Shown here: in pieces, positions 15,288 through 21,968 of the stretch
How positions within the stretch are numbered: position 1 is the stretch's first letter
Layout of the letters: each line of letters opens with the position of its first letter
From: an uncultured Oscillospiraceae bacterium
GTDB lineage: Bacteria; Bacillota; Clostridia; Oscillospirales; Oscillospiraceae
Direction of reading: 5' to 3'
NCBI GenBank assembly: GCA_948616425.1
Contig: CAPGBJ010000059.1
Span: forward strand, 1-27,524
DNA length: 27,524 nt
The notes under the pieces: model-generated
Told to the model about the DNA's origin: nothing
The model's database searches: none
The model's input: the letters and a program-made list of their open reading frames with translations, nothing else
Position numbers and translations under genes: made by a program

Positions 15288-16382
15288 ATGACAAATCAGC
15301 AGCAGGCGGCGGTGGCCGCCATGACGGAGTGGCTTGCCCACCCCCAGGAGCTGGGCAAGGCCCCGGCCAAGATCGAGATTGCGGGGGAGTTTGACCTCCA
15401 CGACTGCCACTACTATATCCTCAAATACAAAAAGTCCCTGCTGGGCAAGTGGCTGGTGGGGGTGTGCGGCTTTGAGGATGCCGAGACCCCGGAGCCTTGC
15501 GGCCACACCTTCAGCGCCATGGAACCCTACGACCCCGCCGACGCCCAGGAGCGGTGCGAGGCCATGGTAGAAGCCATCCGCCAATACTGGATGGACCGGG
15601 CCAAGGAGGAGGTGGACCGGCAGAGCTCCGCCGGTCCCTTCGCCGGCTTTGTGCTGCTGTCCACCCCGGAGTGGGACCTGGAGGCCTTCAAGAAGCAGCT
15701 GAAGGCGGACTGGGACATCGACTACCCCCCGTCAGACGGGGAGCAGGCCGGCGAGAATGACGATAAGACCGTGGCGGTCTTCGATGTGGACGGCATGACG
15801 GTGGCCGCCTCCCTGATGGAGGCGCCCGTCCCTGACGGCGAGGCGGAGTACTGGGCCAACAGCAACTTTATGGACAAGGAGAACGCCCTTGCCGCAGCCA
15901 AGAGCCACAAGGCCCACGTGATGATGGCGGTGATCGACAAGGAGCACCCACCCCGCCAGCGGGGGGAGCTGTATGTAAAGCTGGTGGCCACCCTGCTCAA
16001 GGCCCCCAACGCCCTGGGGGTGTATACCAACGGCACCGTCTGGCTGCCTGACTACTTCATCCGGGTATCCGAAGACCTGAAGGAGGGCAATCTGCCCCTG
16101 CTGGACCTGGTGTTTGTGGGGCTGGTCCAGTACGAGAAGGGCATCTGCGGCTGGACCAACGGCCTGCGGGCCTTCGGCAAGGACGAGCTGGAGATTCGGG
16201 ACAGCCAGCAGTCCCCCAGGGATGTCCACGAGCTGCTGCTGAACGTCTCCGGCTACCTGATTGAGGAGGACGTCACCCTCCGGGACGGCGAGACCTTGGG
16301 CTACACCGCCGAACAGAAGCTCCACATCACCCGGTCTGAGGGGGTCAACGTGGAGGGAATGTCGCTGAAAATCGGGTTCTGA
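15288..16382 (+). CDS. DUF4261 domain protein
   Basis: A 364-aa soluble protein. Residues 1-110 are a small separate domain (YYILKYKKSLLGKWLVGVCG near 42-61). Residues about 116-360 match my memory of DUF4261: AGFVLLSTPEWDLEAFKKQL (119-138), VFDVDGMTVAASLMEAPVPD (164-183), HKAHVMMAVI (207-216), and a conserved GVYTNGTVWLPDYF (244-257). DUF4261 has no known enzyme activity and has been placed among immunity-type domains near toxin systems. AGGAGG lies 10 bases before the ATG, 46 bp after paralog B. No signal or membrane segment is present. It is the fourth gene of the cluster; I am fairly sure of the family and unsure of the function. Confidence 0.82.
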   Translation: MTNQQQAAVAAMTEWLAHPQELGKAPAKIEIAGEFDLHDCHYYILKYKKSLLGKWLVGVCGFEDAETPEPCGHTFSAMEPYDPADAQERCEAMVEAIRQYWMDRAKEEVDRQSSAGPFAGFVLLSTPEWDLEAFKKQLKADWDIDYPPSDGEQAGENDDKTVAVFDVDGMTVAASLMEAPVPDGEAEYWANSNFMDKENALAAAKSHKAHVMMAVIDKEHPPRQRGELYVKLVATLLKAPNALGVYTNGTVWLPDYFIRVSEDLKEGNLPLLDLVFVGLVQYEKGICGWTNGLRAFGKDELEIRDSQQSPRDVHELLLNVSGYLIEEDVTLRDGETLGYTAEQKLHITRSEGVNVEGMSLKIGF

Positions 16383-16386
16383 TTCT

Positions 16387-16461
16387 GTAGGGCGCAGGCT
16401 GTGCGCCCGGATATCTCTGGAAGCAAACCATAAATTGCGGGCGGACCATGTCCGCCCCTAC
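16387..16461. repeat. Head-to-head pair of GTAGGGGCG-type palindromes
   Basis: Left copy: GTAGGGCGCA...TGCGCCC (stem 16390-16396 with 16402-16408). Right copy, inverted: GGGCGGAC...GTCCGCCCCTAC (stem 16439-16446 with 16450-16457). Together they make a 75-bp composite bounded by GTAG and CTAC, lying between the DUF4261 and SUFU genes. This resembles a BIME or a small MITE rather than two unrelated hairpins. Confidence 0.6.
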
Positions 16462-16486
16462 ATAAAATCAAGAAGGTGTTCTAAAT

Positions 16487-17863
16487 ATGAACGACTTGCT
16501 AGCTCGCCTGGACAAATGGCACCAGGACGACGAGTACCAGGAGATCATTGACTGCCTGGAAACCCTGTCCGACACCCAAAAACTGGACTACACCCTCACC
16601 TGCCAGCTGGCCCGGGCCTACAACAACATCGCCGACTTGGACAAGCCGGAGGGCAAAACCCAGCTGGAGCGGGCGGAGGAATTGCTGCGCTCCGTGGCGG
16701 ACGAGGGCCAGAACGACCCCCTGTGGCACTACCGCCTGGGTTACTCCCTGTTCTACCAGGACCGGGAGCAGGAGGCCCTGTCCTGTTTCCAGAAGGTTCT
16801 GGAGCTGGACCCGGAGGACGAGGACACCAAACACTTCATAGAGGAGTGTAAGAAGTACATTGCCGCCCGGGAGTTCAATCCCGAGATGTATGAGCAGGAG
16901 GACTGGAACGCGGTGGAGGCCCATCTGGAGCGGTACTTCGGCCCCTGCGACAACGTGTTTCACGAGATTATGTCCCCCGATATCCACGTGGACATCTACA
17001 TCATGAAGCCCACCCCGGAGCGGAACTACTATGTCCTGTCCACCTTCGGCATGGGGGCCCACCGGATGAATGTGCCAGAAGAGCTGGCCGAGAAAAAGCT
17101 GGAGCGGGCGGAGATCATCGTCGCCCTGCCCCCCGACTGGAAGGTCACCGATTCGGATGAGACATGGTACTGGCCCATCCGCTGGCTGAAGATTCTGGCC
17201 CGGCTGCCCATCAACGAGGACGGCTGGCTGGGCTGGGGCCACACCATCTCCAACCCGGACGACGCCCCCTTTGCGGACAACACCAAACTGTGCGGCCTGG
17301 TGCTCACGCAGCCCCAGGGCTTCGACGACGAGGCGGTGTGCTGCAATCTCCCTGGCGGGGACGAGGTGAATTTCTACCAGATGATTCCCCTCACCTTTGA
17401 GGAGATGCAGTTTAAAATATACCACAGCGCCCAGGAACTGCTGGAGCGATTCACGCCGGAGCAGCTGGCGGTGGTGGACATCCACCGTGAGAGCGTCTGC
17501 GGCGACCTGCCTCAAAAGCAGTTTGCCATCCCCCAGACCGAACTGAAAGAGGTCTATCAGGGCGACGGCCCCCAGGGCTGCATCGCCACCGACCGCATCC
17601 TTGTGGACCATGCCCCTGTGGGCTACTGCTACCGGGAGGAGCCCGACCCCGAGGACGCGGCGTGGGACAGCGGCTGGCGATTCACCGCCGGGGACGAGAG
17701 CGACGCCTACATGGACGACCCGGACCGCTCCGGGGTCTACGCCCTGAACACCATCTGCAACTACGACCCGGATGTGATCCCTCTGCTGGACTCCGAGCCC
17801 GGTACCGCCTGGAGCCGGGGGGAGGACGGGGTGTTCCGTCCAGAGCTGTATGAGGACGACTGA
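16487..17863 (+). CDS. TPR-SUFU-DUF2185 multidomain protein
   Basis: A 458-aa cytoplasmic-looking protein with three parts. Residues 1-128 are TPR-like repeats (last one GYSLFYQDREQEALSCFQKV then LELDPEDEDTKHF) related to the 11075 gene. Residues about 145-325 are a bacterial suppressor-of-fused (SUFU) domain: YYVLSTFGMGAHRMNVPEE, ERAEIIVALPPDWK, WYWPIRWLKILARLP, then GWGHTIS and PLTFEEMQF. Residues about 343-445 match DUF2185 (Imm33-like): GPQGCIATDRILVDHAPVGY, DSGWRFTAGDESDAYMDD and YALNTICNYDP. Both SUFU and DUF2185 are listed as immunity domains of bacterial toxin systems; no toxin is nearby. Ribosome site AGAAGG. It is the last gene before rubrerythrin, 26 bp away. Domain calls are from recognised motifs, function is inference. 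Confidence 0.85.
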   Translation: MNDLLARLDKWHQDDEYQEIIDCLETLSDTQKLDYTLTCQLARAYNNIADLDKPEGKTQLERAEELLRSVADEGQNDPLWHYRLGYSLFYQDREQEALSCFQKVLELDPEDEDTKHFIEECKKYIAAREFNPEMYEQEDWNAVEAHLERYFGPCDNVFHEIMSPDIHVDIYIMKPTPERNYYVLSTFGMGAHRMNVPEELAEKKLERAEIIVALPPDWKVTDSDETWYWPIRWLKILARLPINEDGWLGWGHTISNPDDAPFADNTKLCGLVLTQPQGFDDEAVCCNLPGGDEVNFYQMIPLTFEEMQFKIYHSAQELLERFTPEQLAVVDIHRESVCGDLPQKQFAIPQTELKEVYQGDGPQGCIATDRILVDHAPVGYCYREEPDPEDAAWDSGWRFTAGDESDAYMDDPDRSGVYALNTICNYDPDVIPLLDSEPGTAWSRGEDGVFRPELYEDD

Positions 17864-17889
17864 CCCATTACATCGCAGGAGGAAAAAAT

Positions 17890-18450
17890 ATGGATTTCAA
17901 AGGGACACAGACTGCGGAAAATCTCCGCAAAGCCCTGGCGGGGGAGTCCATTGCCAGGAACAAGTATACCTATTTCGCCATGGCCGCCCGGGCCAGCGGG
18001 CACGAGGAGGTGGCCGCCGCCTTTGAGCAGATGGCTCAGAATGAGATGGTGCACGCCAAGTTCTGGTTCGAGCAGCTCTATGGCAAGCCCACCGACATCA
18101 AGCAGTGCCTCACCCAGGCCGCCATGGGGGAGTACAGCGAGTGGCACGACATGTACCCCAATTTTGCCGCCCAGGCCCGCGAGGAAGGGCTGGAGGACAT
18201 CGCCGTTATGTTTGAGAAGGTGTCCGCCATCGAGCAAAACCACGAGAGCCGCTTTATGACCCTGCTGGCTCAGCTGTCCCAGATTGCCCCCGAGCAGGCC
18301 CGCGCTCCCGCCAGTGAGGAGTCAGCTCCCCGGAAGAAGAAGACAGGCTACCGCTGCCAGTTCTGCGGCGCAGTGTTTGAGGACCGGCCCGACCTGTGCG
18401 ACGTATGCCAGGCCATCGGGGCCTTTGAGCTGGTGGAATACTACGAGTAG
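17890..18450 (+). CDS. rbr: Rubrerythrin
   Basis: A 186-aa cytoplasmic peroxide-scavenging protein of anaerobes. Residues 1-135 form the ferritin-like diiron four-helix bundle; ligands are visible at Glu19 (AGES), Glu52 and His55 (NEMVH), Glu81 and Glu115/His118 (IEQNH). Residues about 152-186 are the rubredoxin-like iron site, CQFC (156-159) and CDVC (170-173). AGGAGG precedes the ATG. There is only 26 bp after the SUFU-DUF2185 gene and I see no promoter in it, so it may be transcribed with that cluster. A Crp/Fnr regulator lies just downstream, after a terminator. The identification is secure. Confidence 0.95.
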   Translation: MDFKGTQTAENLRKALAGESIARNKYTYFAMAARASGHEEVAAAFEQMAQNEMVHAKFWFEQLYGKPTDIKQCLTQAAMGEYSEWHDMYPNFAAQAREEGLEDIAVMFEKVSAIEQNHESRFMTLLAQLSQIAPEQARAPASEESAPRKKKTGYRCQFCGAVFEDRPDLCDVCQAIGAFELVEYYE

Positions 18451-18480
18451 GGGCAGACCCACAGGCCAGCCGGCGCCCCG
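18447..18480 (+). repeat. Degenerate GTAGGGGCG-type element after rubrerythrin
   Basis: GTAGGGGCAGACC starts on the rubrerythrin TAG stop (18448-18450), as in the copy at 15238, but the second arm (GGCGCCCCG) is imperfect. This is a decayed or chance copy. Confidence 0.3.
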
Positions 18481-18556
18481 CCTTTGATAACTTTTACCAG
18501 GGGGGACATGATCTTCCCACAAGAGAACAAGGACACGTTCCCATCTCTGCCAGTAA

Positions 18557-18592
18557 CCCTGACGGTTTTTCCACCGTCAGGGTTGACTTTTT
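18557..18592 (+). terminator. Rho-independent terminator after rubrerythrin
   Basis: CCCTGACGG (18557-18565) and CCGTCAGGG (18574-18582) form a perfect 9-bp stem, followed by TTGACTTTTT. The T-tract is shared with the next promoter. Confidence 0.9.
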
Positions 18593-18611
18593 CTTCCTCC
18601 CTTGGTACAAT
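18583..18611 (+). promoter_or_regulatory. Promoter of the Crp/Fnr gene, embedded in the preceding terminator
   Basis: TTGACT (18583-18588), 17 bp, TACAAT (18606-18611). The -35 lies in the T-tract of the upstream terminator. Confidence 0.7.
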
Positions 18612-18615
18612 TATG

Positions 18616-18635
18616 ACTGTCTCAAATAAGACAGT
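18616..18635. promoter_or_regulatory. Palindromic operator at the transcription start of the Crp/Fnr gene
   Basis: ACTGTCT (18616-18622) and AGACAGT (18629-18635) are perfect 7-bp arms, 6 bp apart, starting 5 bp after the -10. This is a good place for autorepression by the encoded regulator. The TGTC...GACA form resembles Crp/Fnr-family sites. Confidence 0.5.
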
Positions 18636-18650
18636 TTGGAGGCGGTATCC

Positions 18651-19295
18651 TTGCCTCTCACAAGAGAAGAGACCGATTTGCTGGCCGCCTGTCCCCTGTT
18701 TCGGGGGGTGGCGGAGGGAGAGCTGTGCCATCTGTCAGAGCAGGCCGAGCGGGCGGAATTCGACCCAGGCCAGGTGGTATACGACCCGCAGCACTTTCGC
18801 CGGTGCCTGGGGGTGGTGCTTTCAGGCCAGCTCCAGGTGAAGAAGGGGGCGCTGGCCGTCAGCCTGCTGGCGCCAGGGGACCTGTTCGGGGCCGCCGCTT
18901 TGTACAGCGACGAGCCGGAGTTTGCCGCCACCATCACCGCCCGCCGGACCAGCCGATGTCTCATGCTGGACCAGCGTCTGGTGGACCGGCTGCTGTCTGG
19001 ACAACGCCAAATTCGGGAAAACTATCTGCGCTACCTCACCGGGCGCATTCGCTTTCTCTCCGGACGGCTACAGGCCCTGTCCCAGCCAGGAGTGGAAGGC
19101 AAGCTGGCCCGCTATCTGCTCTCCGTCGGCAGCGGGGAGCTCACCTGCGCCGCCATGGAGCTGTGCCAGCGCCTGGGTGTGAGCCGGGCCTCCCTCTACC
19201 GGGCCTTCTCCGCCCTGGAGGACAGCGGCCTCATTGTTCGAACGGGCAAGACCATCACCGTCTTAGACCCCGCGGGGTTGGAGGCGGTGCTGTGA
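18651..19295 (+). CDS. Crp/Fnr-family transcription regulator
   Basis: A 214-aa regulator with an N-terminal cyclic-nucleotide-binding-like barrel (about residues 10-120: PLFRGVAEGELCHL, GVVLSGQLQVKKG, LLAPGDLFGAAALY) and a C-terminal helix-turn-helix (about 165-205: LTCAAMELCQRLGVSRASLY, RAFSALEDSGLIVRTG). The start is the TTG at 18651, eight bases after GGAGG; the TTG at 18636 overlaps that ribosome site and the operator. The lack of a four-cysteine set at the N-terminus argues against a classical Fnr oxygen sensor. It is followed, after 88 bp, by an ABC importer operon that it may control. The ligand cannot be read from the sequence. Confidence 0.88.
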   Translation: MPLTREETDLLAACPLFRGVAEGELCHLSEQAERAEFDPGQVVYDPQHFRRCLGVVLSGQLQVKKGALAVSLLAPGDLFGAAALYSDEPEFAATITARRTSRCLMLDQRLVDRLLSGQRQIRENYLRYLTGRIRFLSGRLQALSQPGVEGKLARYLLSVGSGELTCAAMELCQRLGVSRASLYRAFSALEDSGLIVRTGKTITVLDPAGLEAVL

Positions 19296-19383
19296 CGGCC
19301 CTGTAACCGGCAGGCCATCATTGCTGCAGAGGTGGATCACATGCGCCCCAAAACCATCTGCCCCAAAACAAGAAAGGAAGATC

Positions 19384-20466
19384 ATGATGAAACGTACCCT
19401 CTCTCTCCTCCTCACCGCCGCCCTGTCCCTGTCCCTGCTGGCGGGCTGCGGGCCCAAGAATCCCCCCGCCAAGGGGTCCAGTTCCTCTGTTCCTGACCCA
19501 GTCAGTTCCTCCGGCTCCGGACAGACAGGTTCCTCCGCGGACCAGTCCGCACCGGTGTCCAATGTCCCCGCTCTCAAATTCATGGCCCTCTCTGGGCCCA
19601 CCGGGGTAGGTGCAGCCTGGCTGATGGACAACTACTCCGCCGAGAACGCCTTTGACGGGATGCCCTTCACACTGGAGAGCACCATTGTCACGGATAACGA
19701 GGAGGTCAAAAACGCGCTGTTCAACGGTGACACGGACATTGCCGCTGTGGCCACCAATGTGGCTGCCACCCTGTACGCCAAGAGCGATGGGGCCATTCAG
19801 GTACTGGCTGTCAACACACTGGGGGTACTCTATATTCTGGAGAAGGGGAACACCGTCCACTCCATGGCCGATCTGGCGGGCAAGACGCTCTATGCCCCCT
19901 CCAACACCAAGGGGGCCAACCCGGAACACATTCTCAACCACCTGCTGGAAGGAAATGGTGTGGACCCCTCCGAGGTAAACATCCAGTGGATCACTCCCCA
20001 GGAGATCACCGTTAAGCTGACCACCGCCGACGCCGGCATCTGCATGCTGCCCGTCCCCGCCGCCACCGCCCTGATGGTCCAGGACAGCGGCGTGCGTCAG
20101 GCCGTCTCCCTGTCCGAGGCCTGGGAGGACTTGGAGGGTTCCGCCCTGCCCATGGGCTGTGTGGTGGCCCGCACCGAATTCCTGGAGAACAGCAGCCCAG
20201 AACTGATTGAGGCCTTCATCGACCTGTACGGCGACTCCATCTCCTTCATGAGTGACGAGGGCGCCGCCCCGCTGGTGGTGAAGTTTGGAATTCTGCCCAA
20301 TGAGAAGGTGGCCGAGAAGGCCATCCCACAGTGCTCCCTCACTTTTATCACCGGCCAGGAGATGCGTAAGACGCTGGAGGACTACTACTCCATTCTCTTC
20401 CAAGTGGAGCCCAAATCCATTGGCGGCGGTCTGCCCTACGACTCGTTCTACTATGGGGTGGGCTAA
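19384..20466 (+). CDS. ABC transporter substrate-binding lipoprotein (SsuA/ThiY/NMT1-like)
   Basis: A 360-aa solute-binding lipoprotein. Residues 1-21 are a lipoprotein signal (LSLLAGC, lipidated Cys22), followed by a Ser-rich linker to about 60. The mature body has periplasmic-binding folds with the features of the NMT1/SsuA/ThiY group: FMALSGPTGVGAAWL, the ALFNGDTDIAAVATNVAATL stretch, and MADLAGKTLYAPSNTKGANP. ATG at 19384 or 19387 both fit GGAAG before them. Two 10-bp direct repeats GCCCCAAAAC (19345-19354 and 19360-19369) lie just upstream. The next gene overlaps it by 14 bp. The substrate could be a sulfonate, nitrate, thiamine precursor or similar; the sequence does not decide. Confidence 0.88.
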   Translation: MMKRTLSLLLTAALSLSLLAGCGPKNPPAKGSSSSVPDPVSSSGSGQTGSSADQSAPVSNVPALKFMALSGPTGVGAAWLMDNYSAENAFDGMPFTLESTIVTDNEEVKNALFNGDTDIAAVATNVAATLYAKSDGAIQVLAVNTLGVLYILEKGNTVHSMADLAGKTLYAPSNTKGANPEHILNHLLEGNGVDPSEVNIQWITPQEITVKLTTADAGICMLPVPAATALMVQDSGVRQAVSLSEAWEDLEGSALPMGCVVARTEFLENSSPELIEAFIDLYGDSISFMSDEGAAPLVVKFGILPNEKVAEKAIPQCSLTFITGQEMRKTLEDYYSILFQVEPKSIGGGLPYDSFYYGVG

Positions 20467-21235
20467 GCCTCTGAAAAAGCTGCTCTATGCCCTGCCGGCC
20501 CCCGCCTTCTGGCTGGGGGTCTGGCAGCTGAGCGCCCTTTGGGTGGATCAGCGTGTGGGGGGAAGGGGGAACGAGCTGCTGCTCCCCTACCCCGCCTCTG
20601 TGCTAAACGCTCTGCTCTCCCTGGTCGGAACAGGGGCGTTCTGGGGTACGGTGTTGGCCTCCCTGGGCCGTGTCGCCGCGGGACTGGCAGTTGGAGTCCT
20701 TTTAGGCGCGCTGCTGGCCGTCCTCACCTGCGCCCTCCCCTGGGCGGACCGGCTGTTTTCCCCCGCCATCCGGGTGGTGCGGGCCGCGCCAGTGGCCTCC
20801 TTCATCCTGTTGGTGCTCCTTTGGACGGGGCGGAATGCCGTTCCAGCAGTCATCGCCGCCCTGATGGTCGTCCCTGTGGTGTGGGACAGTCTATCCCGGG
20901 GAATCCAGGCCGTGGACAGGAAACTGCTGGAGCTGGCCCAGGCATATCGTTTCCCCTGGGGACGGACCGTCCGCCTCATCTACCTGCCCTCCCTGCGCCC
21001 CCACATCCTGTCCGCCCTCACCACTGCCACCGGTCTGGCCTGGAAATCCGGGGTGGCCGCAGAGGTGCTGTGCCTGCCCCAGCCCTCGCTTGGCCACCAG
21101 ATCTACTACACAAAGTACTATTTGGACATCCCTGAACTGTTCGCCTGGACCGCAGTCACTGTAGCCCTGAGTATGGCGCTGGAGCGCGTCCTGCGTATCT
21201 GCCTGACCAGGCAAAGCGGGAGGTGGGGGACATGA
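20453..21235 (+). CDS. ABC transporter permease (SsuC/ThiX/TauC type)
   Basis: A 260-aa inner-membrane permease with about six helices, starting with MGWAKPLKKLLYALPAPAFW. The EAA-type coupling loop is visible around ELAQAYRFPWGRTVRLIYLP (about residues 160-180), the pattern of the BPD-type subunit. The ATG at 20453 lies inside the end of the binding-protein gene (14-bp overlap) and has no ribosome site, so translation is probably coupled. It carries an ATGA overlap with the ATPase gene. It forms the channel of the importer made by this operon. Confidence 0.9.
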   Translation: MGWAKPLKKLLYALPAPAFWLGVWQLSALWVDQRVGGRGNELLLPYPASVLNALLSLVGTGAFWGTVLASLGRVAAGLAVGVLLGALLAVLTCALPWADRLFSPAIRVVRAAPVASFILLVLLWTGRNAVPAVIAALMVVPVVWDSLSRGIQAVDRKLLELAQAYRFPWGRTVRLIYLPSLRPHILSALTTATGLAWKSGVAAEVLCLPQPSLGHQIYYTKYYLDIPELFAWTAVTVALSMALERVLRICLTRQSGRWGT

Positions 21236-21813
21236 TCCTCTGCAAAGATCTGTGCATCTCTTTCGGGGACAGGGCTGTTATGGACCGCTTCTCCCTCCAG
21301 ATTCCAGAACGGGGCGTCACCGCGCTCAGCGGCCCCTCTGGCTGCGGCAAGACCACCCTTCTGCGGGTACTTGCCGGGCTGGAGCGCCGCCAATACGGAA
21401 CGACGCAGGGCCCTGCCCCTCAGGAGACCGCCATTCTCTTTCAGGACGACCGACTTCTCCCCTGGCGGACGGTAGCGCAGCACCTCACCGACGTTCTGCC
21501 CAGAGATCGGCGCAGCCTGGTTCCGGCTTTGCTGGCCCTGGCCGAGTTGGAGGGGGAGGAGGCCACCTATCCCGCCGCCCTCTCGGGAGGGATGGGCCGA
21601 CGGCTTGCCCTGGCCCGCTGTCTGGCCCTGGACGCCAAGCTCTACCTGCTGGATGAGCCCTTCGCTGGGGTAGACCTGCCGCGGGCACTGCGCATTCTGG
21701 AGCGGTTGAAGGACCTCCCCGCCCCCGTCGTGCTGGTCAGCCACGAGGAGAGCGTTCTGTCCCATGCAGACCATGTTATACAGCTGGACGGCCCGCCGCT
21801 GAAACGCTGTTGA
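21232..21813 (+). CDS. ABC transporter ATP-binding protein, compact
   Basis: A 193-aa ATPase, shorter than the usual 230-260 aa. All core motifs are present: Walker A GPSGCGKTT (34-42), Q-loop LFQDDRLLPW, signature LSGGMGRR, Walker B LYLLDEPF and the H-loop SHE. The missing length is in the C-terminus beyond the H-loop. The start at 21232 overlaps the permease stop by four bases (ATGA) and has GGGAGG before it. It powers the importer with the permease and lipoprotein genes. Confidence 0.92.
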   Translation: MILCKDLCISFGDRAVMDRFSLQIPERGVTALSGPSGCGKTTLLRVLAGLERRQYGTTQGPAPQETAILFQDDRLLPWRTVAQHLTDVLPRDRRSLVPALLALAELEGEEATYPAALSGGMGRRLALARCLALDAKLYLLDEPFAGVDLPRALRILERLKDLPAPVVLVSHEESVLSHADHVIQLDGPPLKRC

Positions 21814-21834
21814 GCCGCTCCAGAAACCTTTCCC

Positions 21835-21862
21835 TTGACAAATTTGCTTCAGCCGCTATAAT
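21835..21862 (+). promoter_or_regulatory. Promoter of the PTS gene
   Basis: TTGACA (21835-21840), 16 bp, TATAAT (21857-21862): both consensus hexamers. It starts 20 bp after the ATPase stop codon. Confidence 0.75.
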
Positions 21863-21898
21863 AGTCCATACAGGTGTCTTGACATCTGCGTGGACTAT
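21861..21898. promoter_or_regulatory. 38-bp nested palindrome overlapping the -10 and start site
   Basis: Outer arms ATAGTCCA (21861-21868) and TGGACTAT (21891-21898) are perfect. Inner arms CAGGTGTC and GACATCTG match at seven of eight positions around a TT centre. It covers the -10 edge and the start region of the promoter at 21835, so it is a good repressor operator candidate. Confidence 0.5.
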
Positions 21899-21909
21899 TT
21901 CCCTTCTCG

Positions 21910-21936
21910 GTGCTGTCCCGCCCTGCGGGGCAGCAC
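21910..21936 (+). promoter_or_regulatory. Leader hairpin before the PTS gene
   Basis: GTGCTGTCCCGC and GCGGGGCAGCAC form a 12-bp stem (one G-U pair) with a CCT loop, 32 bp before the start codon. There is no T-run after it. It may be an anti-terminator-type or stabilising element. Confidence 0.45.
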
Positions 21937-21968
21937 ATAACCTGCTCTGCCGCAAAAAGGAGATTAAA

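Noticed and set aside
11075..17863. Phage or integrative element origin for the immunity-like island
   Set aside because: No integrase, attachment repeat, tRNA or transposase is present and the GC-rich coding style matches the flanking genes, so recent transfer is not supported.
18484..18840. A plus-strand open frame crossing the terminator and Crp/Fnr promoter, with a GGGGGG before its ATG
   Set aside because: It would read through a strong terminator and the promoter, and overlap the Crp/Fnr gene in another frame; no family likeness.
19296..19383. Possible TPP or other riboswitch before the NMT1-like transporter
   Set aside because: The 88-bp gap contains no CTGAGA-type conserved core; only a 10-bp direct repeat is seen.
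19318..20403. A 361-codon minus-strand open frame across the binding protein gene
   Set aside because: The plus strand has a lipobox signal and binding-protein motifs; the reverse frame is glycine-rich shadow.
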